Below, in pieces: positions 14,205 to 21,137 of a DNA stretch of 38,506 nucleotides. This DNA is from Clostridiales bacterium (GTDB lineage: Bacteria > Bacillota > Clostridia > Oscillospirales > Oscillospiraceae), in assembly GCA_004555205.1 (NCBI GenBank), contig SFIY01000017.1, positions 1-38,506 of the forward strand, in the 5' to 3' direction. Under the pieces are notes generated by a model, which was not told where the DNA came from, did no database searches, and saw nothing but the letters and a program-made list of their open reading frames with translations. A program made the position numbers and the translations under genes. Position 1 is the stretch's first letter. Each line of letters opens with the position of its first letter.

Positions 14205-16220
14205 ATGAAATTACTCGCACGCACCCACAGCTTCCCTCAATGGCGAAAGATTGCCCTTCCCATGGGACGCTTTCTCTTGACCTTTTTGCTCTCCGCCGGT
14301 CAGACCGTTGACGGCTATACGCCGTGGGCGTTGGCCATGGTGTGCGCCGCAGGGCCCGGATTGCCGGGGCTGACCTGTTTGGCGGGCTCCGCTTTGGGCA
14401 CTTTGGTCTTTCTGGATTTTCAGCCGGGACTGCGGTATTTGGCCACTTCTATCCTCATCTTCTCCGCCAATACCGCTCTTTATGATATGCGATTCTATCA
14501 CAAACGGTGGTTTCGCGGCATTTTGGCGGCAGTTACCATGCTGCTGGTGCAATCGGTCTATCTCCTCCATCGAGATGCCGCACAGTGGACGCAGTGTATC
14601 GCCGCTGCCTCGCTATGCGCTGTGGCAACGACGACATTTGGTTTCTTGCAGGAGGAAAAGCGTGGCTCTCAAGCGTTTCGGCGCGGCTTACTCCTCCTCT
14701 TTGTCGCCCTCCTGATGGCTGTTGCACCCGTTACGCTTGCCAAATGCTTCTCGCCCGGACGAGCACTGGCCGCGGCACTTGCTCTCCTGATCGCCGGCAC
14801 ACAGTCGCCGGCGCAGGGAGCAGTGAGCGGTATGTGCATCGGTCTTACCATGGACCTGGCCCTTGGCAGTTCCCTGTCCTTTACCGCCGTTTACGGCATT
14901 GCCGCCGGTCTTGCCTCCTTGCTTCGGGAACGCTCTGCGTTTCTGCGCACCTTTGTTTTTTGCCTGAGCACGGCGCTTCTCTCGTTTTGGGTGCAGGATA
15001 CCGGCCGCATCGGGCTGCTTGGCGAAGCCGCGCTGGCCGGCCTGATCGCCCTGACCGTTCCGGTAAGGCGCTGGGAGCGGCGGTTAGCCGTTGAAGCGCC
15101 TAAGCCGGAGCCCACCTTCCAAGTGTTGATGGAGCGCAGCGCGGCGGCCTTCCGCGACTTATATGACAGCTTTTTCCGCGGCACAAAGCCTTCGCCGCCG
15201 GAAAATCCGTCGGTGATTTTCGACCGCGCCGCCGAGCGGGTCTGCCGCGGCTGTGTACTGTGCAGTCACTGCTGGCAGAAAAATTACACCGCCACCTACA
15301 ATGCTTTCAGCGCCGCCTGCGGCGCCATGCTCAAGCGCGGACAGGCACAGGCCCGGGATTTTCCTCTCACATTCACCTCACACTGCGTTCATTTAACGGA
15401 ATTTATGGCTGCACTGAACACGGAAACCCACAGTTTCCTTCTGCGGCGGCAATATCACCAACGGCTGCTCTCGGCAAGACAGCAGGCGCAGGAGCAATAC
15501 GCCCTGCTGGGCGACCTGCTTGCCTCCTCGGCACATCAGGCGGTGGCGGCCGCCGCCGAAGCCCCGCTGGGCTACCGCATCGGCTCTTCCCTGCGGCCGA
15601 AAACGGGCGAAAATGTCTGCGGCGATCAGTTGGCCGTATTTGAAGCGGGACAAACCCTGTATTTGCTGCTCTCTGACGGCATGGGCAGCGGCGAGAGCGC
15701 TCACCGGGAGGCCGCCATGACGGTGCGGCTGCTGCGTCAGTTTTTAGAGGCAGGCATCGACGCGCTTCCGGCATTAAAAACACTGAATACGGCGCTGTCA
15801 CTGCGCAGCGATGGCGGCGGCGGTTTTACCACCATTGACCTGCTGGCGCTGCAGCGCGGCAGCGGCACGGCCACACTATATAAATACGGCGCCGCGCCCA
15901 CCTACTGCAAACGCACCGGTCGGGTCAGCCGTATCATTGCCCAGAGTCTGCCCGCCGGACTGCAGAGCGGTGAATCCCCGCCCGAGCGCACGCAGCTGTC
16001 GCTGCAGGGCGGCAGTTATCTGGTCATGGTATCCGACGGCATTGCCGATGCCACAAGCGATGAGTGGCTGCAGAATCTGCTGGCAGGCTGGAGCGGTACC
16101 GATCCCAATGCACTGGTATCTCTTATCATGCGCGAAGCGCAGCAGCGGCGGGGCATGGACGATGACTGCGCCGTACTGGCACTGTATTTGCCCGATGACG
16201 GGCAGAAAAAACAGGTGTGA
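14205..16220 (+). CDS. spoIIE: Stage II sporulation protein E
   Basis: This 671-residue membrane-bound serine phosphatase dephosphorylates the anti-sigma factor antagonist SpoIIAA at the division septum, releasing sigma-F in the forespore. About ten hydrophobic segments fill residues 15-285. A Cys-bearing linker region (CRGCVLCSHC) follows near 345. The C-terminal PP2C domain (about 460-660) has GDQ, LLSDGMGSGESAHREA, MVSDGIAD and DDDCAVLAL, which hold the metal-binding aspartates. It is shorter than the B. subtilis protein (about 827 residues), as usual for Clostridia. AAAGGAGGG lies 8 bases before the ATG. The gene stands between terminators, with one small partner downstream. Confidence 0.95.
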   Translation: MKLLARTHSFPQWRKIALPMGRFLLTFLLSAGQTVDGYTPWALAMVCAAGPGLPGLTCLAGSALGTLVFLDFQPGLRYLATSILIFSANTALYDMRFYHKRWFRGILAAVTMLLVQSVYLLHRDAAQWTQCIAAASLCAVATTTFGFLQEEKRGSQAFRRGLLLLFVALLMAVAPVTLAKCFSPGRALAAALALLIAGTQSPAQGAVSGMCIGLTMDLALGSSLSFTAVYGIAAGLASLLRERSAFLRTFVFCLSTALLSFWVQDTGRIGLLGEAALAGLIALTVPVRRWERRLAVEAPKPEPTFQVLMERSAAAFRDLYDSFFRGTKPSPPENPSVIFDRAAERVCRGCVLCSHCWQKNYTATYNAFSAACGAMLKRGQAQARDFPLTFTSHCVHLTEFMAALNTETHSFLLRRQYHQRLLSARQQAQEQYALLGDLLASSAHQAVAAAAEAPLGYRIGSSLRPKTGENVCGDQLAVFEAGQTLYLLLSDGMGSGESAHREAAMTVRLLRQFLEAGIDALPALKTLNTALSLRSDGGGGFTTIDLLALQRGSGTATLYKYGAAPTYCKRTGRVSRIIAQSLPAGLQSGESPPERTQLSLQGGSYLVMVSDGIADATSDEWLQNLLAGWSGTDPNALVSLIMREAQQRRGMDDDCAVLALYLPDDGQKKQV

Positions 16221-16243
16221 GCGGGTATAACTCCCACACCTGC
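16213..16243 (+). terminator. Hairpin at the end of spoIIE
   Basis: CAGGTGTG and CACACCTG form an 8-bp stem that includes the spoIIE stop codon. No T run follows, so it may be a weak terminator or an mRNA end protector. Confidence 0.45.
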
Positions 16244-16284
16244 GGGCAATACTGAATTTATCAACGGCAGAGGAGGGCGTACCC

Positions 16285-16557
16285 TTGGTCAAAGGCATTT
16301 CCAGACGGGTGATCGTAGTGGATTCCCCCGATCCCCACATTTTCGAGCAGGCAATTTTTATTCTCAGCAACGACATCGCATCAGGCGGCGGTGTTACTTC
16401 ACAGCAGTTGGTGGATCAGGCTGTCCGCATCGCCAAGAGCTATGCCCGCACCCATGTGGATCCGCCGAGAAAGCGTTTCCGCTTGACACCGTGGATTTCC
16501 GCCCTGCTGGGCGGCGCCGTCATCAGTCTTGTATGGCTGTTGGTGGTTCTACTCTGA
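16285..16557 (+). CDS. Small tail-anchored protein downstream of spoIIE
   Basis: This 90-residue protein begins with TTG (16285), supported by AGGAGGG 7 bases upstream. The N-terminal part (KGISRRVIVVDSPDPHIFEQAIFILSND) is hydrophilic and resembles a small conserved Clostridia family that I know only as uncharacterised. A single hydrophobic segment, residues 70-90, ends the protein and would anchor it in the membrane with the bulk in the cytoplasm. Its position directly behind spoIIE suggests a sporulation link, but nothing in the sequence proves it. Confidence 0.7.
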   Translation: MVKGISRRVIVVDSPDPHIFEQAIFILSNDIASGGGVTSQQLVDQAVRIAKSYARTHVDPPRKRFRLTPWISALLGGAVISLVWLLVVLL

Positions 16558-16593
16558 TTTCACTTGATTCTTACCATTTTTTCTCCTCACTTG

Positions 16594-16627
16594 GGGCGGA
16601 CAGAAAAGCTGTCCGCCCTCTTTTTTT
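16594..16627 (+). terminator. Intrinsic terminator
   Basis: A 10-bp perfect stem, GGGCGGACAG (16594-16603) with CTGTCCGCCC (16609-16618), is followed by TCTTTTTTT. It ends the spoIIE transcript. Confidence 0.93.
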
Positions 16628-16640
16628 CTTTCGCCGGTTA

Positions 16641-16649
16641 TGGTATACT
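16641..16649 (+). promoter_or_regulatory. Extended -10 promoter of dusB
   Basis: TGGTATACT combines a TGN extension with TATACT about 40 bases before the dusB start. No clear -35 was found. Confidence 0.5.
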
Positions 16650-16688
16650 GATAGATAATCGTACTTTTTGAGAAATGAGGATCTCCCC

Positions 16689-17657
16689 ATGAAAATCGGT
16701 AATGTCACCGTTGCTTCCCAATTGGTTCTGGCGCCTATGGCCGGCGTCACCGATCTGGCGTTTCGCACCATCTGCTCAGAGCTCGGCGCCGGTCTGACCT
16801 GCACGGAGATGGTCAGCGCCAAGGCCCTGTGCTATCAGGACCGCAAGAGCCGGGGACTTTTGAAGCTCTTTCCCGGTGAGCACCCTGCCGCCGCGCAGAT
16901 TTTCGGCAGCGACGCTGCGTGCATGGCCGACGCTGCGTGTATCGCGGCGGAGATTTCCGGCGCGGACCTGATTGACATCAACATGGGCTGTCCGGTGGGC
17001 AAGGTGGTGTCCAACGGCGACGGCAGCGCCCTGATGCGCGACATTGACAAGGCGGCGCGGGTGGCGGAGGCGGTGGTAAAAGCCTCCCCCGTACCGGTGA
17101 CGGTGAAAATGCGGCGGGGCTGGGATAAGGGCAGCCTCAACGCCGTGGAGCTGGCCAAAGCGCTGGAACAGGTGGGCGTGGCGGCGGTGACCGTACACGG
17201 ACGCACCCGCGCACAGATGTATGCCGGTCAGGCGGACTGGACCTCCATCCGTCAGGTGAAAGAGGCGGTCTCCATCCCCGTCATCGCCAACGGCGATATT
17301 TTCAAGCCGGAGGACGCCGTGAATATTTTGCGGTTTACCGGCGCCGATGCCGCCATGATTGGACGGGGCTGCTTCGGCAATCCGTGGCTTTTCCAACAGG
17401 CGCAGGCGGCACTGGACGGCCGCGAGATCCCTCCTCTGCCGCCCCTTGCCCGGCGCTGTGATACCGCCGTGCGGCAGATTGAGCTGGCCCGCGAGGATAA
17501 AGGCGAGCATATCGCCATCTTAGAGGCGCGCAAGCAGTACGCCTGGTACTTAAAGGGCGTATCACACGCCAACTATTACAAGGAGCAGATCGTCCGCATG
17601 AACACCATGGACGATGTGTATCGCATTACCGAGGGGATCAAACGGGACTTGCAATAA
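16689..17657 (+). CDS. dusB: tRNA-dihydrouridine synthase (DusB-like)
   Basis: This 322-residue FMN enzyme reduces uridines in tRNA to dihydrouridine. It is a TIM barrel that opens with LVLAPMAGVTDLAFR, has the catalytic cysteine C101 in NMGCPVGKV and ends with a helical tRNA-binding domain (KQYAWYLKGV). Phosphate-binding glycines of the FMN site lie in IANGDI and MIGRGCFGNPW. The ATG at 16689 was chosen because GAGGA lies upstream; an in-frame TTG at 16668 is less likely. The gene is alone in its transcript, ended by the hairpin just after its stop. Confidence 0.93.
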   Translation: MKIGNVTVASQLVLAPMAGVTDLAFRTICSELGAGLTCTEMVSAKALCYQDRKSRGLLKLFPGEHPAAAQIFGSDAACMADAACIAAEISGADLIDINMGCPVGKVVSNGDGSALMRDIDKAARVAEAVVKASPVPVTVKMRRGWDKGSLNAVELAKALEQVGVAAVTVHGRTRAQMYAGQADWTSIRQVKEAVSIPVIANGDIFKPEDAVNILRFTGADAAMIGRGCFGNPWLFQQAQAALDGREIPPLPPLARRCDTAVRQIELAREDKGEHIAILEARKQYAWYLKGVSHANYYKEQIVRMNTMDDVYRITEGIKRDLQ

Positions 17658-17658
17658 A

Positions 17659-17691
17659 AAACCGGCTGCGGACTTTCTCCGCAGCCGGTTT
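17659..17691. terminator. Terminator after dusB
   Basis: AAACCGGCTGCGGA (17659-17672) pairs perfectly over 14 bp with 17678-17691 around a 5-base loop. The T run is limited to the last bases of the stem. Confidence 0.75.
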
Positions 17692-17735
17692 CTGCGCTGA
17701 AACGGTGTTTCCCTCTTTTCTTTTTCTATTCCCTG

Positions 17736-17744
17736 TGATATACT
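17736..17744 (+). promoter_or_regulatory. Extended -10 promoter of queT
   Basis: TGATATACT (TGN plus TATACT) would set the transcript start near 17751, immediately before the first stem of the leader. Confidence 0.55.
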
Positions 17745-17751
17745 CCCCTCT

Positions 17752-17838
17752 GACAGGTGCCCAAACCCTGTCCAAGCGCCGCCCCGCGGCGTTCGTTCGG
17801 TGTATATGCACCGTTCTCTAAACAAAAAATGGGAGGAG
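17752..17838 (+). promoter_or_regulatory. Candidate preQ1 riboswitch in the queT leader
   Basis: The leader begins with stem GACAGG/CCTGTC (17752-17757 with 17767-17772). Its 9-base loop holds CCCA (17760-17763), which can pair with TGGG at 17830-17833, the front of the Shine-Dalgarno GGGAGG. In between are two hairpins (17777-17782 with 17786-17791; 17798-17802 with 17809-17813) and the A-rich strand AAACAAAAAA just before the pairing site. A stem-loop whose loop pairs with an A-rich 3' tail containing the ribosome-binding site is the H-type pseudoknot plan of preQ1 riboswitches. The inserted hairpins recall class III, known from Faecalibacterium relatives before queT. Binding of preQ1 would block translation. 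The structure was read by eye. Confidence 0.6.
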
Positions 17839-17845
17839 CATACCT

Positions 17846-18334
17846 ATGAAAAAAATCACCGTCCGCCAATTGACTACTGCCGCCATGGCAGGCGCCGCCT
17901 ATGCTGTACTGGCCATTTTCGGCTCCGTGTTCGGCATTACCTACGGCCCTGTCCAGTGCCGTTTTTCCGAGGCGCTGTGCGTGCTGCCGTTCCTGTTCCC
18001 GGAGACGGCCTGGGGTCTGGGTGTGGGCTGTCTGATCGCCAACATTTTAAGTCCCTACGGGCTACTTGACATTATTGTCGGCTCCCTGACCACCCTCATC
18101 GCGGCCCACCTGACCGCCGGATGCCGCAGCCGCTATCTGGCTCCCCTGCCGCCGGTGATCCTTAACGGCCTGCTGGTAGGCGGCATTATCGCCTTTCAGC
18201 AGGTGGGATTTGGCCCTGCCTTTGCGTTGACCTACCTGCTCAACGCACTCAGCGTGGCCGCAGGCGAAGCGGTTGCCTGCTACGGACTCGGTTTGCTGCT
18301 GCTGCGCGGTCTGGAGAAGAAACGCCCTATTTGA
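17846..18334 (+). CDS. queT: Queuosine-precursor transporter QueT
   Basis: This 162-residue membrane protein of the QueT family is the substrate-binding (S) component that, with an ECF energising module encoded elsewhere, imports a queuosine precursor such as preQ1. About five hydrophobic helices are seen; the segment ITYGPVQCRFSEALCVLP near residue 33 and the ANILSPYGLLDIIVGS stretch are typical. GGGAGGAG lies 7 bases before the ATG and may be sequestered by the leader structure. No queuosine biosynthesis gene is in the window, consistent with salvage. No clear terminator follows. Confidence 0.88.
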   Translation: MKKITVRQLTTAAMAGAAYAVLAIFGSVFGITYGPVQCRFSEALCVLPFLFPETAWGLGVGCLIANILSPYGLLDIIVGSLTTLIAAHLTAGCRSRYLAPLPPVILNGLLVGGIIAFQQVGFGPAFALTYLLNALSVAAGEAVACYGLGLLLLRGLEKKRPI

Positions 18335-18384
18335 GGAAGTAAACCGTCAGGTATTATGCCTTTCGTCTTTGCCGCGCAGGCGCA

Positions 18385-18404
18385 TTTTGTCGATTTTTGT
18401 CGGT
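18385..18404 (+). promoter_or_regulatory. Tandem Spo0A-box-like repeats before the DegT gene
   Basis: Two adjacent 10-bp repeats, TTTTGTCGAT and TTTTGTCGGT, contain TGTCGAT and TGTCGGT. These match the Spo0A box TGTCGAA at 6/7 and 5/7 positions, one helical turn apart, 8 bases upstream of the -35 hexamer. Control by Spo0A is inference. Confidence 0.45.
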
Positions 18405-18412
18405 CCGGTGTA

Positions 18413-18441
18413 TTGACAAACCCATATTCCTGTCTTAGACT
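18413..18441 (+). promoter_or_regulatory. Promoter of the DegT aminotransferase gene
   Basis: TTGACA (18413-18418) and TAGACT (18436-18441) are spaced by 17 bases, about 40 bases before the start codon. Confidence 0.7.
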
Positions 18442-18482
18442 AAAGTGGTATTTTTAGTTGTGTTATAAGGGGATCGGTATAC

Positions 18483-19604
18483 GTGAAAAAGCATATTTTT
18501 TTGGCGACGCCGCACATGTCCGATGAAGAATATGAATTGGCCTATGTAAAGCAGGCTTTTGCCGATAATTATGTCGCACCCTTGGGGAAAAATGTAGACG
18601 CATTTGAGCAGGCCCTGTCCGCATACAGCGGCTGTGACCATGTGGTGGCCCTGTCCGCAGGTACTGCCGCCCTGCATCTGTCGGTCTTGCTGGCAGGTGT
18701 CAAGCCCGGCGACACCGTATTCTGCCAGGACCTGACTTTTTCCGCTTCCGCCAACTGCGTGGTATATGCAGGCGCAAAACCGGTATTTATCGACTCGGAG
18801 CGCGAGACCTGGAATATGTCCCCCGATGCTCTGCGCAAAGCCTTCGTGCGCTACGGTGTGCCAAGGGCTGTCATCGTGGTTGATCTTTACGGCGTGCCCG
18901 CAAAGCTTGATGAAATCCGCGCCTTGTGCCGGGAGCACGGCACCGTCTTAATCGAAGATGCTGCCGAGGCATTGGGCTCCACCTATAAGGGGCAGGCTTG
19001 CGGCACTTTCGGAAAATACGGCGCCTATTCTTTTAACGGCAATAAGATCATCACCACTTCCGGCGGCGGCGCACTCTTGTGTTCCACGGCCGAAGATGCC
19101 GCTCAGGCTTTGAAGCTCTCCACCCAGGCCCGTGAGCCGTTTCCCTGGTATGAACATTGCCAAATCGGCTATAACTATCGCTTGAGCAATATCAGTGCCG
19201 GTATCGGCTGCGGCCAGATGAAGGTGCTGCCTCAGCGTCTGGCGCAAAAACGCCGCATTTTTGCCGCCTATCAGGAAAAGCTGGCGAATCTGCCTATTAC
19301 CATGCAGCCGCAGGAGTCATGCGCCGAGGCAAACCGCTGGCTGTCGACATTTTTACTCCATGCCGATCAGCGCAAGCAGCCGATGGATATTATCAGGGCG
19401 CTGGGCGAGGCTGATATTGAAGCCCGCCCCCTGTGGAAACCGATGCATATGCAGCCGGTTTTCCGGGATTGCCCCTTTGTTTCCTGCGAGGAGCCCCCTG
19501 TTGACGAGGACCTGTTTGCCCGCGGCGTTTGTCTGCCAAGCGGCACCAATCTCAGCGATGCTGACATGGAGCGTATTTGCGCGGCCCTGTATCATGCTTT
19601 CTAA
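18483..19604 (+). CDS. DegT/DnrJ/EryC1/StrS-family sugar aminotransferase
   Basis: This 373-residue PLP enzyme of the family transfers an amino group to keto-sugars bound to a nucleotide, for surface polysaccharide or glycoconjugate synthesis. The PLP lysine is K188 in SFNGNKIITTSGGGAL; the cofactor pocket is also marked by ALSAGTAALHL (about 57-67) and IEDAAEALGS (about 157-166). It begins with GTG at 18483 behind AAGGGGAT. No other sugar-modifying gene is directly beside it, but a CapD-type dehydratase lies 1.5 kb downstream and galE further on; together they could feed one amino-sugar pathway. B. subtilis SpsC, a spore-coat polysaccharide enzyme, is a relative, so a sporulation role is possible. 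The substrate is unknown. Confidence 0.9.
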   Translation: MKKHIFLATPHMSDEEYELAYVKQAFADNYVAPLGKNVDAFEQALSAYSGCDHVVALSAGTAALHLSVLLAGVKPGDTVFCQDLTFSASANCVVYAGAKPVFIDSERETWNMSPDALRKAFVRYGVPRAVIVVDLYGVPAKLDEIRALCREHGTVLIEDAAEALGSTYKGQACGTFGKYGAYSFNGNKIITTSGGGALLCSTAEDAAQALKLSTQAREPFPWYEHCQIGYNYRLSNISAGIGCGQMKVLPQRLAQKRRIFAAYQEKLANLPITMQPQESCAEANRWLSTFLLHADQRKQPMDIIRALGEADIEARPLWKPMHMQPVFRDCPFVSCEEPPVDEDLFARGVCLPSGTNLSDADMERICAALYHAF

Positions 19605-19609
19605 GCGAT

Positions 19610-19649
19610 AAAATGTGTTGCGGAATGACCGTTCTGCAGCACATTTTTT
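19610..19649 (+). terminator. Intrinsic terminator after the DegT gene
   Basis: A 16-bp stem (19610-19625 with 19632-19647, two G-U pairs, outer part AAAATGTG/CACATTTT) with a 6-base loop ends in a T run. Confidence 0.9.
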
Positions 19650-19670
19650 ATCAAAACAGGGCAAAAATGC

Positions 19671-19698
19671 TTGACAAACGCCACAAATCTGATAAAAT
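19671..19698 (+). promoter_or_regulatory. Promoter of the rpsF-ssb-rpsR operon
   Basis: TTGACA (19671-19676) and TAAAAT (19693-19698) are 16 bases apart. The leader to rpsF is about 75 bases. Confidence 0.75.
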
Positions 19699-19727
19699 AA
19701 ATAAGCTCGCGTATTAGCGGGTAAATC

Positions 19728-19758
19728 CTTGCTCTCACCGGGAAGTGAGGGCCATAAG
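19728..19758 (+). promoter_or_regulatory. Candidate S6:S18 autoregulatory leader hairpin
   Basis: CTCTCAC (19732-19738) pairs with GTGAGGG (19745-19751) around the loop CGGGAA; an outer CTTG/TAAG stem is separated by an unpaired CCA on the 3' side. Leaders of rpsF often carry a hairpin that binds the S6:S18 complex. The conserved CCG element is only loosely recognisable here. Confidence 0.4.
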
Positions 19759-19779
19759 TCCAAAAGGAGGTGCAAAAGT

Positions 19780-20076
19780 ATGGCTAAGATTTCCGCCAAC
19801 TATGAGGTCGTTTACATCATCGACCCTGCACAGGGTGAGGAGGCTATTGCCGCTACCGTGGCAAAGTTCCAGGCTCTGGCTGAGCAGAACGGTTCCAATG
19901 TCGTCGTTGACGAGTGGGGCAAGCGTCGTCTTGCTTACGCGATCGACTACAAGACCGAAGGCTACTATGTCCTGATGTCCTTCACCAGTGCTCCGGAATT
20001 CCCCAAGGAACTGGATCGTATCCTGGGCATTACCGAAGGTATCATGCGTTCCATGATCGTCTGCAAGGGCGAGTAA
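19780..20076 (+). CDS. rpsF: 30S ribosomal protein S6
   Basis: This 98-residue ribosomal protein binds the central domain of 16S rRNA together with S18. Typical stretches are YEVVYIIDP at the start and WGKRRLAYAI in the middle. The start at 19780 is fixed by AAAAGGAGG 9 bases upstream; an in-frame ATG at 19729 lies inside the leader hairpin region. It is followed by ssb after 12 bases, the usual Firmicutes order rpsF-ssb-rpsR. Confidence 0.97.
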   Translation: MAKISANYEVVYIIDPAQGEEAIAATVAKFQALAEQNGSNVVVDEWGKRRLAYAIDYKTEGYYVLMSFTSAPEFPKELDRILGITEGIMRSMIVCKGE

Positions 20077-20088
20077 GGGAGGCACATT

Positions 20089-20544
20089 ATGCTGAACAAG
20101 ATCTTTATCATGGGTCGCCTGACCCGCGATCCCGAGCTGCGCCGCACGCAGAGCGGGACTGCCGTCACCAGCTTCTCTCTGGCTGTCGAGCGGGATTTTA
20201 AGTCCCAGGGCGGCGAGAAGGAAACGGATTTCATTGATGTGGTCGCTTGGCGCAACACGGCTGAGTTCGTGGCCAAGTACTTCACCAAGGGCCGTATGGC
20301 CGTGGTGGAGGGCCGTCTGCAGATCCGCGGCTGGCAGGACAAGGACGGCAACAATCGCCGCACGGCGGAGGTGGTTGCCGATAACGTCTATTTTGGTGAC
20401 TCTAAGCGCGACGGCGCTGAGCGCAGCGGTGACTATAACAGCTATCCGTCTTACAGCGCTCCCGCCGGCGGTTATACCGCTCCCGTGGGCGGTGCGTCCG
20501 ATTTTTCCGAAATCGACGAAGAGGACGGCGACCTGCCGTTCTGA
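20089..20544 (+). CDS. ssb: Single-stranded DNA-binding protein
   Basis: This 151-residue SSB coats single-stranded DNA in replication, repair and recombination. The OB fold covers residues 1-105 (MLNKIFIMGRLTRDPELR, then DFIDVVAWRNTAEF). A Gly/Tyr/Ser-rich linker follows, and the acidic tip DEEDGDLPF at the end recruits partner proteins. AGGGAGG is 8 bases before the ATG. The gene sits between rpsF and rpsR. Confidence 0.97.
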   Translation: MLNKIFIMGRLTRDPELRRTQSGTAVTSFSLAVERDFKSQGGEKETDFIDVVAWRNTAEFVAKYFTKGRMAVVEGRLQIRGWQDKDGNNRRTAEVVADNVYFGDSKRDGAERSGDYNSYPSYSAPAGGYTAPVGGASDFSEIDEEDGDLPF

Positions 20545-20588
20545 TGTGCCCCTGAGCACATGAAAATCTTTTAAAGGAGGAAATTTCC

Positions 20589-20840
20589 ATGGCTATGGAA
20601 CGCGAAAATAGAGCGCCTCGCGGTGCAGGCCGCAAACGCCGTAAGGTTTGCCAGTTCTGCGTCGACAAGTGCGAGTATATCGATTACAAGGATGCTGCCA
20701 AGCTGCGTCGCTTCATCAGCGAGCGCTCCAAGATCCTGCCCCGCCGCACCACCGGTACCTGTGCAATGCATCAGCGTCAGTTGACCGAGGCCATCAAGCG
20801 CGCCCGTCAGATCGCTCTGCTGCCCTTCGTTACCGAATAA
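20589..20840 (+). CDS. rpsR: 30S ribosomal protein S18
   Basis: This 83-residue partner of S6 in the small subunit contains CQFC (C21, C24), a further C28 and a TCAMH motif near residue 60, so it is the zinc-binding form of S18. The core LRRFISERSKILPRRTTG is diagnostic. AAAGGAGG precedes the ATG by about 10 bases. Confidence 0.97.
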   Translation: MAMERENRAPRGAGRKRRKVCQFCVDKCEYIDYKDAAKLRRFISERSKILPRRTTGTCAMHQRQLTEAIKRARQIALLPFVTE

Positions 20841-20854
20841 GCTGCGCTTATCTT

Positions 20855-20887
20855 ACATCCCCGCCAACAGGCGGGGATGTTTCTTTT
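20855..20887 (+). terminator. Terminator of the rpsF-ssb-rpsR operon
   Basis: An 11-bp perfect stem, ACATCCCCGCC (20855-20865) with GGCGGGGATGT (20870-20880), has loop AACA and tail TTCTTTT. Confidence 0.95.
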
Positions 20888-21011
20888 GTCACGCCGCGTG
20901 ATGCCCTCCGGCAGCGTTTGCCGTGTGCCGTGGTATACATGGTATTTTTGGCCGCTCCGTAAAAACGCCTTCTCATTGCGCAGCTTCTTAACCGGTATTG
21001 ACGGCTTGCAC

Positions 21012-21040
21012 TTGTTATTTTGCAGCAGACATGTTACAAT
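21012..21040 (+). promoter_or_regulatory. Promoter of the CapD-type gene
   Basis: TTGTTA (21012-21017) and TACAAT (21035-21040) are separated by 17 bases. The -10 falls within the octamer repeats at 21033-21056. Confidence 0.5.
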
Positions 21041-21056
21041 GTTACATCGTTACAAT
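21033..21056 (+). repeat. Three tandem GTTACA octamers
   Basis: GTTACAAT, GTTACATC and GTTACAAT follow each other without gaps, over the -10 box and start site of the promoter. They could bind a regulator or be a small tandem duplication. Confidence 0.7.
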
Positions 21057-21137
21057 AATTACGCCTGTTTTTCTAAAGATAAAGCGTTTTTTGCAAATGA
21101 ACGCTATTCTCTCAGCGGTTGGGATGTGTTTACAACA

